A stretch of 64,000 bases of DNA from Branchiostoma floridae (Eukaryota; Chordata; Leptocardii; Amphioxiformes; Branchiostomatidae), in contig NC_049981.1 in NCBI RefSeq assembly GCF_000003815.2, positions 15,865,859 to 15,929,858 on the forward strand. Direction: 5' to 3'. Each line of letters begins with the position of its first letter. The stretch's first letter is position 1. Below, piece by piece: positions 37,371 to 47,880 of the stretch. The notes under the pieces are model-generated. The model worked only from the letters and a program-made list of their open reading frames with translations, was not told the DNA's origin and did not search any database. A program made the translations under genes and the position numbers.

Positions 37371-39926
37371 TCAGTTGTCCACGTTGGTACCCATCATCCT
37401 CTTCGCGTTGTTCCGTAAGGCTGCCATCATGCTCTTCAACGTCAGCATTCGCTTTACTGCAGAAGGGCATAGAAATTTGTGATGTCAAACACAACATTAT
37501 ATAAAACTAGAAATGTTGATATACAATCTTCAAAATACAGATTCTGAAGTGACATTCATCTTTTACGTTAGTCAGTATACGTGAAACCTGTTTTTCATCC
37601 AGTTGCAGGGATGGCAGAAATTCCTCTTTAGATATTTGCTGCCATGGGCTCTTTCAACATAACGATACAAAGACAACGAGGCAACATGTGTATGTGGAAA
37701 GAAATATACAAAACTCATATATTTTATAACCAACATGGCAGACGTTTGATAGCGTCATGGTCGTGACGTACCTTGTCCGGTGCTCCACACGGTGACTGTC
37801 TGTTCGTTACCTCCACATTTTGATTTCAGATCTCCTGTGCAGCTGACGTCACACTGTGAGTCGGACACTAGGCTGAGGGTTTGCAGGTCCGCTGCCGTCA
37901 AACAGCTACAGAACTTGCCTTCGCCTGTCGCTGTTGGAGACAACATGACGAATATGATGAGAAAAATGAATACGCCGTACTTGTACTATCTTACGGCTTT
38001 AAATTAATACAGGGCCAGTCATGTAATTGATATTTATCCTAAAACTTACAGTATCTTATTAAATTCATTTTAGTCATACATCATATGGCTGATATTTTCT
38101 TGCCAACACAAGTAGTTTATTTGAACTGAAGTTCAAATCAAAGGCTTACACTAGAATCACAACAAGTTCAATAAGAATGAAAAGGCGCGTACCTGAGTAA
38201 GTCTTGCCCTGGGCAGCACAGTGTTGGACACAGTCTGTGTTGGTCATGTCCGGAGACGCCTGGTCGGCGGTGAGCGTGTCCTCACTTCCCGTGTGCGTGT
38301 AGCAACCTTTGTAGCTCTGGACGGAGGTCGTCAGCGTACGTTTTGCTGCAGCGCGAGGGGGATGAAAAGTTGTTATGTCATACACGGCATTATATAAAAA
38401 AGGAGAAGTTATTCTTCGAAATTGGGGAGGGGGATAAATGAAATTTACAATGTCATACATTAAGTTATATAAAACTAGAAATATCGATAAAAATCTTCAA
38501 AATACAGATTCTGAAGTGACATTCATCGTTCTTCAGGAGGTAGTACATTTGTATATGGTTTTCATCCAGTTGTAGAGATGACTGTCGCACTAATTGCAGT
38601 CCTTTGAACGTGACGGTCTAAGACAATGATGCAACATGTTCATGTGGGGAGAAAGATAAATAAAATATTTCATAACCAGACGTTTAATGACGCCATGGTC
38701 GTAACCTACCTTGTCCGGTGCTCCACACGGTGACTATCTGTTCGTTACCTCCACATTTTGATTTCAGATCTCCTGTGCAGCTGACGTCACACCGTGAGTT
38801 AGGCACTTGGCTGAGGATTTGCAGGTCTGCTGCCGTCAAACAGCTACAGAACTTGCCTTCGCCTGTCGCTGTTGGATAGACAACATAACGAATATGATTA
38901 GTAAAGTGCATACGCCGTGCTTGTACTAACTATCTGAACTTACGGTTATGCTGCAGGGCCAACTCAAGCTCATAAATTTAAATTCAAACTGAAAGTTACA
39001 GTATATTGTTTAAATCTATTGAGGGTCCGTAGTTAAAACACGAACATATAGTTGATATCTTCTTACCAATACAAGTAAAAGGAGTGTGCCTATCAACTGA
39101 AATTTTAAACATTCATTCCAGAAACGTATGTAATAATATTGTGCATGATAAAAACTCATTCAGTACATTTAGTATTTGTATCGCATTTGAATAGCATTAC
39201 AATAAAGAGTTTTCCAAAACCCAATAGAAGTCAAAAGGCGCGTACCTGAGTAAGTCTTGCCCTGGGCCGCACAGTGTTGGACACAGTCTGTGTTGGTCAT
39301 GTCCGGAGACGCCTGGTCGGCGGTGAGCGTGTCCTCACTTCCCGTGTACGTGTAGCAACCTTGGTAGCTCTGGGCGGAGCCTGATCCTGTGAACAAGGGC
39401 GGAAGATTGAATCATAATAGTGAGAATGTCAGAATGGTAAACTTCTAATATCACACTGTGCTTTGCCATGTTTTGTTATCTACGAAAAACGATGTCATAT
39501 TAAAAGTGGTCAACGACGATGGAAGAAGAAATACATTGCTACAGGGTTTTGTCAAACTTTTGCTCCAACTATAAGAGCAGTTGAAAAAGCCAACAAAACT
39601 CAATCTCCAAACGTTTACTGTCGAGAATACAACTTTCTTAACTCCACAAACCCCACTCATTGCAGAAAGATACTTCAGGAAACAAACCCATATTGTACTT
39701 CGTATAAGTTCTTGTTGTTTCAGTTTGCAATCAGCCCTCGGGCAAGAATACTCTTACAACATTCATGAACACTTGCAATTCATTTGACGCCCGACATGAA
39801 CTAAAACTGGTATCAATAAACACCGCAGCTTTATACTGATATCAGTTTGATAATATATTACAACAAGAAATCGGAACACAACTTACCGATAGCGAGCAGG
39901 AGGACGAATGTTGAAATTGCCACCAT
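37371..39926 (-). CDS. secreted protein with two WSC domains (left copy)
   Basis: Six exons: 39887-39926, 39246-39386, 38710-38868, 38193-38345, 37772-37930 and 37371-37456, giving 245 residues. All five introns are phase 1. The protein starts MVAISTFVLLLAIG (signal peptide), followed by two WSC domains (about residues 18-110 and 120-220) and a basic tail of about 28 residues ending GTNVDN. Each domain has YxGCY, MTNTDCVQHC, GKFCSC, CDVSC and KCGGN, the eight-cysteine WSC pattern, and each is split by an intron after GKTYS. WSC domains are putative carbohydrate-binding modules, so a secreted glycan binder is inferred. The exon 4 acceptor is CTGCAG with a poor pyrimidine tract. Confidence 0.88.
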
Positions 39927-40002
39927 CTTGAACAGGACCAACTGACGAGACTTGTCACCGACTCTTGTCAAGCAAGAAGTGACATAGCAGTTTTTGTCGT
40001 CT

Positions 40003-40010
40003 CTTTTAAA
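40003..40010 (-). promoter_or_regulatory. TATA-like element of left WSC gene
   Basis: TTTAAAAG on the minus strand, about 77 bp upstream of the ATG. It lies in a block (GGGTTTAAAAGAGACGAC) identical at 44474-44491 in the other arm. Its position fits a core promoter with a short 5' UTR. Confidence 0.45.
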
Positions 40011-40987
40011 CCCATCTGGTAAGAATTGTCTGACCACCGAATCGGACTTACCTTGCTGTCTACTAGTTGTCTGAATCAGGAATTGATATTTTTTTGTTAT
40101 GATGTAAATCAGAATGAAGGGGTTGTCTGTGAAAAGTACAATTATGAGAGACAGTGGATAACATTGCTTGATTGTTTTTCAAAAGGAACGGATTATTGTC
40201 ATGTCTGGTCAGAACTTTAATGTTGTCTGTGCAGTAGCAATGGATTTGCTGCTACATTTCTATACATGTATATGGCCGAGAGAGATACAATGTATTTATA
40301 TACACATTCAAAAAATGCATATATAACAGAGGTAGAACTTGTAGCAACGCAAAATACGTTTTTCCGTAAACTATTAGTAGAGTGGAATTCATTGCCCCCA
40401 GGTTCATGTACGATGTCGGCATGGTCATCCGGTAGCTTTGAGCAAGGAGATTTTATCTGATAAAAGCTCCTTGCTTTGAGCAACACTTAGTTAGATATGC
40501 GATGGTAGGTAGGACGCGTCGTTCTATAGACAACAACTGCCATCATATTGTATGGAGTTTTTCTATTTAGTGGTTTTCTCCCAGTAAGATCTGTTACTCG
40601 AAAGTTTTGACATCATTTGTCGTCACCCAGAGTCACAACGAGGGCTAAGTCGATGTACGTTGCTCAAATTCTCCCTATTGTGAAGCACAAGTAATTCCGG
40701 GGCGCTTTGTCTGAAATGACTAAGATATCCATTCCTTCACAACTTGCTCAGACGTAAACCATATTTCATCTGTTTCATTGAATCATTGTACATGTATTGG
40801 ACTAATTTTACTTGATTTTATCTTTTCTTGCTTCGGGCTATTTACAACTCGAATCTGAATTTTACTTGTAAAGAAGATACAACGTTACATTATAAACACA
40901 CATCAATTCCCAGATAGACAAAAATTGTTGATGTTACGTTTATGTTGTGATATGTCAGGATATGATTGGCATGATAATGGTATGTGC

Positions 40988-41043
40988 AGCAGCGTGCTGG
41001 GCCCATAACCCAGAGGTCGGTGGATCGAAACCACCCGCTGCTA
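40988..41043 (+). pseudogene. initiator tRNA-Met pseudogene, D-arm deleted
   Basis: Identical to the intact initiator tRNA at 42282-42353 except for a 16-bp deletion that removes the whole D arm. The break lies between two AGCGT repeats, suggesting slippage or short-repeat recombination. The anticodon arm (GGGCCCATAACCC), T arm and acceptor stem ends remain. It cannot fold as a cloverleaf. Confidence 0.93.
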
Positions 41044-41469
41044 GAAATTTTTTTTCTGCAATTACATGTATTTCCCCTATTTTCATAATGTCTATTACCA
41101 AGAAAAAATCACGTACTCCGACTTGATTTGTGGATAACACCCAATAGTATATATATTTTTGTATGTACATACGCATCTGAAATCTTACATATAGAGGTGA
41201 TCACGAAAGTTGCAAGGGAAATTGAACACATAGAACATGCAGACAATTGGTCATAGAATAAACGAAAATTTTATTAGCTTAATTTGAATAAATCATTATT
41301 TTAATGAATGAAGACTTTTATTGTACACTTTTGCCACACTTGGCTATGCACACGTCACTGTAAAACGTGTTGAAAGTTGATACATGAACAAAATATATAA
41401 AAATAATAATAAATAGTGCATAGACGAGTGCTTATAGTGTAAATAGTGTATGGTAAATAGTGTAAATTG

Positions 41470-42006
41470 TGCTTCACTAGAAGGTGCATTTGAGTCATGT
41501 CAAACAACTTATTCCTCGTTGTCAAGACTTTCGAGCAACGGGTATTCCTGGGAGTAAACCTCTAAAGGGGGGAAAGGCACCTCTGTTACTCCAGTATTCA
41601 AGAGAGGTAGGCAATGTAGGCAACAATTTTGTCTATCTGAGTAAAGGGCACTAAAACCAGATAGAAACCACTACAGGAAGATCCCAAGGTTTTAGATGAT
41701 CCAGCATGGCGCTGGTTAGGATGTGCCCCAGCACTTTGCTACAAACGCTTGTCAACGACACCGGACACTTAGTTGCCTGCATGCATCGTACTGCTCATCT
41801 GTCTTGAACACCGGAGTAACAAGGGCAGTTTTCACACAGATAGTAGAGTCCCAGTGTTGACCGACGACGGATTCGTCCTATGTGTTACCAGACGACGGAC
41901 ATGATAATGTACAGATGTGCTTTTAGAGGTTTACTCCCAGGAATATCTGTTACTCGAAAGTCTTGACAACGAGGGCTAACTTGTTTGACATATCAAATGC
42001 ACCTTC
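41470..42006 (-). mobile_element. reverse-transcriptase remnant, inverted pair member 1
   Basis: Reverse complement of about 42765-43290. On the minus strand it encodes pieces of a non-LTR reverse transcriptase (ALVTPVFKTDEQYDA), but the frame is broken after that point. It flanks the central tRNA-bearing spacer. Confidence 0.7.
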
Positions 42007-42764
42007 TATCCATTCCTTCACAACTTGCTCAGACGTAAACCATGTTTCACATCTGTTTCATTGGATCATTGTATTGGAACAGTTTTTACTTGATTTTATC
42101 TTTTCTTGCTTCGGGCTATTAACAGCTCGAATATGAATTTTACTTGTAAAGAAAATACAGCGTTTCATTATAAACACACATCGATTCCCAGATAGACAAA
42201 AATTGTTGATGTTACGTTTATGTTGTGATGATGTTATGCATATGACGTGTCGCGATATAATAGGCATGATATTGTACGTGCAGCAGCGTGGCGCAGCGGA
42301 AGCGTGCTGGGCCCATAACCCAGAGGTCGGTGGATCGAAACCACCCGCTGCTAGAAACTTTTTTCTTCAATTATTTTCCCTATTTTCATAATACATGTAT
42401 CTATTACCAAGAAAAATCTAACGTAGTCCTTCATGATTCTGACTCGGACATACGATATATACATATGATCGCACGCATAAGAAAAGATGTCTGAACTCTT
42501 ATGATATACTTATACAGGTGATCACGAAAGTCGCAAAGAAAATTGAACACACAGAACATGCAGATCACTGGCCATAAATGAATGAATTACTTTGATTCAC
42601 TTAATTTGAATAAATGAAGACTTTTATTGTGCACTTTTGCCACACTTTGCTATGCACACGTCACAGTAAAACATGAAATAGTTTTACGTCTGAGCAAGTT
42701 GTGAAGGAATGGATGTATAAGTCATTTCAAACAAAGCGCCACGGAATGATTTGTGCTTCACTAG
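42007..42764. other. palindrome spacer with a third tRNA repeat unit
   Basis: Direct repeat of the unit at about 40733-41365: CATTCCTTCACAACTTGCTC at the start, the tRNA in the middle, GATCACGAAAGTCGCAA and TTTTGCCACACTT...CACACGTCAC at the end. It also ends with a short inverted piece (42680-42750) matching 40684-40760. It sits near the centre of symmetry. Confidence 0.8.
42282..42353 (+). tRNA. tRNA-iMet: initiator tRNA-Met (CAT)
   Basis: 72 nt. The acceptor stem AGCAGCG/CGCTGCT begins with the A1:U72 pair of eukaryotic initiators. The A box is TGGCGCAGCGG, and the anticodon loop CCATAAC (anticodon CAT) sits on the GGG/CCC stem typical of initiators. The T loop is ATCGAAA in place of TTCGAAN. 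The discriminator base is A. Poly-T runs (ACTTTTTTC) follow, as a pol III stop. It is likely functional and lies at the centre of the palindrome. Confidence 0.97.
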
Positions 42765-43290
42765 AAGGTGCATTTGAGTCATGTCAAACAAGTTAGCCCT
42801 CGTTGTCAAGACTTTCGAGTAACAGATATTCCTGGGAGTAAACCTCTAAAAGCACATCTGTACATTATCATGTCCGTCGTCTGGTAACACATAGGACGAA
42901 TTCGTCGTCGGTCAACACTGGGACTCTACCATCTGTGTGAAAACTGCCCTTGTTACTCCGGTGTTCAAGACAGATGAGCAGTACGATGCAGTGCAGGCAA
43001 CTAAGTGTCCGGTGTCGTTGACAAGCGTTTGTAGCAAAGAGCTGGGGCACATCCTAACCAGCGCCATGCTGGATCATCTAAAACACCTTGGGATCTTCCT
43101 GTAGTGGTTTCTATCTGGTTTTAGTGCCCTTTACTCAGATAGACAAAATTGTTGCCTACATTGTGCCGCTCACCTCTCTTGAATACTGGAGTAACAGAGG
43201 TGCCTGTCTTCCTTTTAGAGGTTTACTCCCAGGAATACCCGTTGCTCGAAAGTCTTGACAACGAGGGCTAAGTTGTTTGACAATCATATC
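42765..43290 (+). mobile_element. reverse-transcriptase remnant, inverted pair member 2
   Basis: Plus-strand frame from about 42931 reads KTALVTPVFKTDEQYDA, then CPVSLTSVCSKELGHIL and SAMLDHLKHLGIF before a stop. This is the (V/L)TPVFKKG...RPVSLTS...K(V/L)LE region of the non-LTR reverse-transcriptase fingers. Only this fragment (about 60 codons) is left, so it is a fossil. It is the mirror image of 41470-42006. Confidence 0.75.
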
Positions 43291-43554
43291 CTGACACATA
43301 TCAACATCATTTATTCAAATTCAGTGAATCAAAGTTTCTTTAATGACACAGTTATCTGCATGTTCTATGTGTTCAATTTTCCTTGCAACTTTCGTGATCA
43401 CCTATATATGTAAGATTTCAGATGCGTATGTACATACAAAAATGTATATACTTTTGGGTGTTATCCACAAATCAAGTCGGAGTACGTGATTTTTTCTTGG
43501 TAATAGACATTATGAAAATGGGGGAAATACATGTAATTGCAGAAAAAAAGTTTA

Positions 43555-43626
43555 TAGCAGCGGGTGGTTTCGATCCACCGACCTCTGGGTTATGGGCCCA
43601 GCACGCTTCCGCTGCGCCACGCTGCT
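43555..43626 (-). tRNA. tRNA-iMet: initiator tRNA-Met (CAT), right-arm copy
   Basis: The minus strand is identical over 72 nt to the tRNA at 42282-42353, with the same A1:U72, GGG/CCC anticodon stem and ATCGAAA loop. On the minus strand it is followed by ATAAACTTTTTTTCTGC, a pol III terminator-type T run. It is the intact mirror partner of the damaged copy at 40988-41043. Confidence 0.97.
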
Positions 43627-44476
43627 GCACATACATTATCATGCCAATCATATCCTGACACATATCGACATCAAAACATAAACGTAACATCAACAATTTT
43701 TGTCTATCTGGGAATCGATGTGTTTTTATAATGAAACGCTTTTTTTTCTTTACGAGTAAAATTCAGATTCGAGCTGTAAATAGCCGGAAGCAAGAAAAGA
43801 TAAAATCAAGTAAAATTAGTGCAATACATGTACAATGATCCAATGAAACAGAGGAAATATGGTTTACGTCTGAGCAAGTTGTGAAGGAATGGATATCTTA
43901 GTCATTTCAGACAAAGCGCCCCGGAATTACTTGTGCTTCACAATAGGGAGAATTTGAGCAACGTACATCGACTTAGCCCTCGTTGTGACTCTGGGTGACG
44001 ACAAATGATGTCAAAACTTTCGAGTAACAGATCTTACTGGGAGAAAACCACTAAATAGAAAAACTACATACAATATGATGGCAGTAGTTGTCTATAGAAC
44101 GACGTGTCCTACCTACCATCGTTTATCTATAACTAAGTGTTGCTCAAAGCTACCTGATGACCATGCTGACAGTGTACATGTACCTGGGGGCAATCAATCT
44201 CTCGGCCATATATAGAAATGTAGCAGTAATTCCATTGCTACTGCACAGACAACATTAAATTTAAGTTCTGACCAGACACGACAATAATCCGTTCCCTTTG
44301 AAAAACAATCAAGCAATGTTATCCACTGTCCCTCATACTTGTACTTTTCACAGACAACGCCTTCATTTTGATTTACATTACAACAAAAATCATCAATTCC
44401 TGATTCAGACTACTTACCCACTATCAGACAGCAAAGTGAGTCCGATTCTGTGGACAGACAATTCTTACCACATGGG

Positions 44477-44484
44477 TTTAAAAG
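44477..44484 (+). promoter_or_regulatory. TATA-like element of right WSC gene
   Basis: TTTAAAAG about 87 bp upstream of the ATG, in a block identical to the left arm's upstream region. Confidence 0.45.
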
Positions 44485-44570
44485 AGACGACAAAAACTGT
44501 CAGTTCTTGCTTGACAAGAGTCGGTGACAAGTCTCGTCAGTTGGTCCTGTTCAAGATTTCAACAATTTCA

Positions 44571-46147
44571 ATGGCAATTTCAACATTCGTCCTCCTGCTC
44601 GCTATCGGTAAGTTGTGTTCCGGTTTCTTGTAGTAATATCTTATCAAACTGATATCGGTCTAGAGCTGCGGTGGTTATCAATACCAGCTTTAGTTTGTAT
44701 ATGTCGGGCGTCGAATGAATTGCAAGTTAAGTGTATAACGTATGATGCATGAATGTTGTAAGAGAGTTCTTGCCCGAGGGCTGATTGCAACTGAAACAGT
44801 GTATAGAAAAAGGATACAGAAGGTGCAAGATAACAATGGTGACAGGTGTAAAAGAAACTATTCCAACAAGAACTGCTACGAAATTCAGTATGGGTTTGTT
44901 TCCTGAAGTATCCTGAAGACTCTTTTTTAGTCTGGGTACCATCCGGAAAGAAGTTCTCTCCGGCGTTCATTATATACTATTTACAGTCGCTTCTAGCTCT
45001 GACGTTCATTATACACTATATACAGTCTATTCTCTGCTGGAAAGCAGAAGCGAACATAGGAGCGAACTACTATCCGGATGGTGCCCAGGCTAAATCTTTC
45101 TGCAATGAGTGGACAAAGTTGTCAGTTAACGTTTGGAGATTGTTATGAGTTTTGGTGGCACTTTGAACAGCTCTTATCCTCATACTAGTAGTTACAGAAA
45201 AAGTTTCACACAAAAAACTGTAGCAATGTATTTCATCTTCCATATCGTCGTTGGCCGTTTTAATATGACATCGACAACGACAACAAAACAAAACAGCACA
45301 GTGTGCTATTAGAAGTAAATCATTCTGACATGTCGCACGATTATGATTCAATCTCCTGCCCTTGTTCACAGGATCAGGCTCCGCCCAGAGCTACCAAGGT
45401 TGCTACACGTACACGGGAAGTGAGGACACGCTCACCGCCGACCAGGCGTCTCCGGACATGACCAACACAGACTGTGTCCAACACTGTGCGGCCCAGGGCA
45501 AGACTTACTCGGGTACGCGCCTTTTGACTTCTATTGGGTTTTGGGAAACTCTTTATCATACGATGATTCTCTACCACACGAATAGAATATGCACTGAAAT
45601 CTTATGTATGATGTAATGTAACGTTATATAATATGTGTGTGTACGTTTCAGGAATGAGGAAGCATTTGATTTAAATTTGGGTCTATATACATACTACTTG
45701 TATTGGTGAGAAAATATAATATGCTCTATATGTTCGTGTTATAACTACCCTGAATAGATTTATGCAAGATACTTTTAGGATAAAACTTATCAAAGAGCTT
45801 GAGTTGGCCCTGTAGCGAAGCCGTAAGTACAGATAGTTAGTACAAACACTGCGTTTGCACTTTACTAATCATATTCGTCATGTTGTCTCTCCAACAGCGA
45901 CAGGCGAAGGCAAGTTCTGTAGCTGTTTGACGGCAGCGGACCTGCAAATCCTCAGCCAAGTGCCTAACTCACGGTGTGACGTCAGCTGCACAGGAGATCT
46001 GAAATCAAAATGTGGAGGTAACGAACAGACAGTCACCGTGTGGAGCACCAGACAAGGTACGTTACGGATGTACAACGAATCTCTATTTTTCTCGTCACAT
46101 TATTAAACATGCCTGCCATGAAAAATGGAGGCATTACTCTGTGTCTG

Positions 46148-46215
<68 letters not shown>

Positions 46216-47381
46216 CCACATGCTGCAAATGTCTACGTATAAAGACAAAACTACTATATATAATCTGTACATTGGATGAAAAACGGATATAGCCTCCGGA
46301 CTTATGTCAAAGATCACTGTCACTTAGCAACACATACTTCTGCATTTTGAAGAATAACTTTTCTTGTTTTATATAATGCCATGCATGACATAACAACTTT
46401 CCATCCATCCCCGGCCCATTCAGCAGCAAAACGTACGCTGACGACCTCCGCCCAGAGCTACCAAGGTTGCTACACGTACACGGGAAGTGAGGACACGCTC
46501 ACCGCCGACCAGGCGTCTCCGGACATGACCAACACAGACTGTGTCCAACACTGTGCTGCCCAGGGCAAGACTTACTCAGGTACGCGCCTTTTTATTCCCA
46601 TTGACCATTTTTATGCGATTCTAGATTATACAAGCCTTTGGTTTGAACTTCGGTTTTGATAAACTACTTGTGTTGGTAAGAAAATATCAGCCATCTGATG
46701 TATGACTCAAAATAAATTTAACAAGATACTGTAACTTTTAGGACAGAACTGGCCCTGTAGCTACGCCGTAAGATAGTTAATACAAGCACGGCATATTCAC
46801 TTTACTAATCATATTCGTCATGTTTCTCCAACAGCGACAGGCGAAGGCAAGTTCTGTAGCTGTTTGACGGCAGCGGACCTGCAAAACCTCAGCCTAGTGT
46901 CCGACTCACAGTGTGACGTCAGCTGCACGGGGGATCTGAAATCAAAATGTGGAGGTAACGAAGAGACAGTCACCGTGTGGAGCACCGGACAAGGTACGTC
47001 ACGGCCATGGCGTCACATCAAACGTCCGCCATGTTGATTATCAAATATGTGATTTTGCTATATATCTGTCCACATTAAGATGTTGCCTCATTGTCTTTAT
47101 CATTTGTCTTTAATGCTTTCAAAGGAATGCAAATAGTGTTATAGTCAACTCTGCAACTAAACGAAAACCGGATATTACTTCCTGAATAGCGTGAACGATG
47201 AATGTCACTTCAGAAACTGTATTGATTGAAGATCAATATTTCTAGTATAATAGAACGTTATGTACGAAATCACAAATTTCCACCCTCCCTTTCTGCAGTA
47301 AAGCGTAGCTTGACGTTGAAGAGGATAGTGGCAGCCTTACTGGACAACGCGAAGAGGATGGGTACCAACGTGGACAACTGA
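44571..47381 (+). CDS. secreted protein with two WSC domains (right copy)
   Basis: Six exons: 44571-44607, 45372-45512, 45898-46056, 46427-46579, 46835-46993 and 47299-47381, giving 243 residues, with all introns phase 1. It has a signal peptide MAISTFVLLLAIG, two eight-cysteine WSC domains and a basic tail ending GTNVDN. It is nearly identical to the left copy in the domains (differences such as STRQG for STGQG), and the tail lacks one Met codon. The left copy's start ATG-GTG is replaced here by an inserted TTTCAACA-type duplication, so the next ATG is used. An upstream in-frame ATG at 44472 overlaps the TATA-like block and is judged non-coding. Exon 2 ends TCGG|GTACGC, a changed donor context (TCAG in the left copy) that still keeps GT. 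Confidence 0.87.
46150..46213. repeat. (TG)n microsatellite
   Basis: About 32 uninterrupted TG units in the intron after the first WSC domain of the right copy. The mirror intron in the left arm has no such run. Confidence 0.97.
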
Positions 47382-47730
47382 CGCCAGATAGATGGAGTAA
47401 TATGGAAGAGGCAAAGGTTGTGCGTGTAGCATTTTAAAACTTGCCTTAAGATTTAAACAGGAAAGCTCTTTCTTTGACTTCCATTTCTATAATGTTAACA
47501 TTTCGTCGTCTCATTAATCGAAGTTGTGCTTTGATGAAGGTTAAACATCCAGGCTCATGATACAAAAATGTATATATTGTATATTAAATACAATTCAATC
47601 TCTAGGGTACAATTACAACTGCAAAACATTTTGCATGTAATCGTTATGTGACTTGTTCAACCGGGTCAGATGTACTGCAATTGGTTTGATTGATTGATAT
47701 TCAAATACATACTGTGACATGTACACGGAT

Positions 47731-47736
47731 AATAAA
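47731..47736 (+). promoter_or_regulatory. polyadenylation signal of right WSC gene
   Basis: AATAAA 350 bp past the stop, mirrored by 37038-37043 in the left arm. Confidence 0.5.
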
Positions 47737-47880
47737 GATGTTGTAGTAAAGATACATAATTCTATGTTGTTGTTTTGTGAGTGGTATCGTTTTCGATGTA
47801 GTGAGTGATGGAAGTCTGTTAACAATGGGGTAGAGAACTACTTTTCCATCAATGATGTTAACAGGATAACAGGATAATGA

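Larger units (their letters stand above)
36880..41365. repeat. left arm of ~11-kb imperfect palindrome
   Basis: Reverse-complement counterpart of about 43290-47880. The match can be followed from AGGATAG...TAGATCG at 36.9 kb (partner at 47.87 kb), through all six WSC exons, the upstream region and the damaged tRNA at 40.99 kb (partner at 43.6 kb), to GATCACGAAAGTTGCAAG at about 41.2 kb (partner at 43.39 kb). Exons are the best-preserved parts; introns differ by substitutions and indels. Confidence 0.9.
43290..47880. repeat. right arm of ~11-kb imperfect palindrome
   Basis: Mirror of 36880-41365. It contains an intact tRNA-iMet, the WSC gene in + orientation and shared flanking sequence. It differs from the left arm by a long TG microsatellite, small indels and scattered substitutions. 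Confidence 0.9.

Noticed and set aside
40955-41176. Open frames across the tRNA units (also 42203-42391 and 43422-43696)
   Set aside because: They translate tRNA sequence and its flanks; identical peptides in three places reflect the repeat, not a protein.
46012-46323. Open frames through the TG repeat
   Set aside because: Poly-(Cys-Val) or (His-Thr) translations of a microsatellite, overlapping an intron.
36880-47880. CRISPR-like or bacterial system reading of the inverted repeats
   Set aside because: Repeats are long, gene-bearing and eukaryotic with introns and tRNA-iMet; no short regular spacer array exists.
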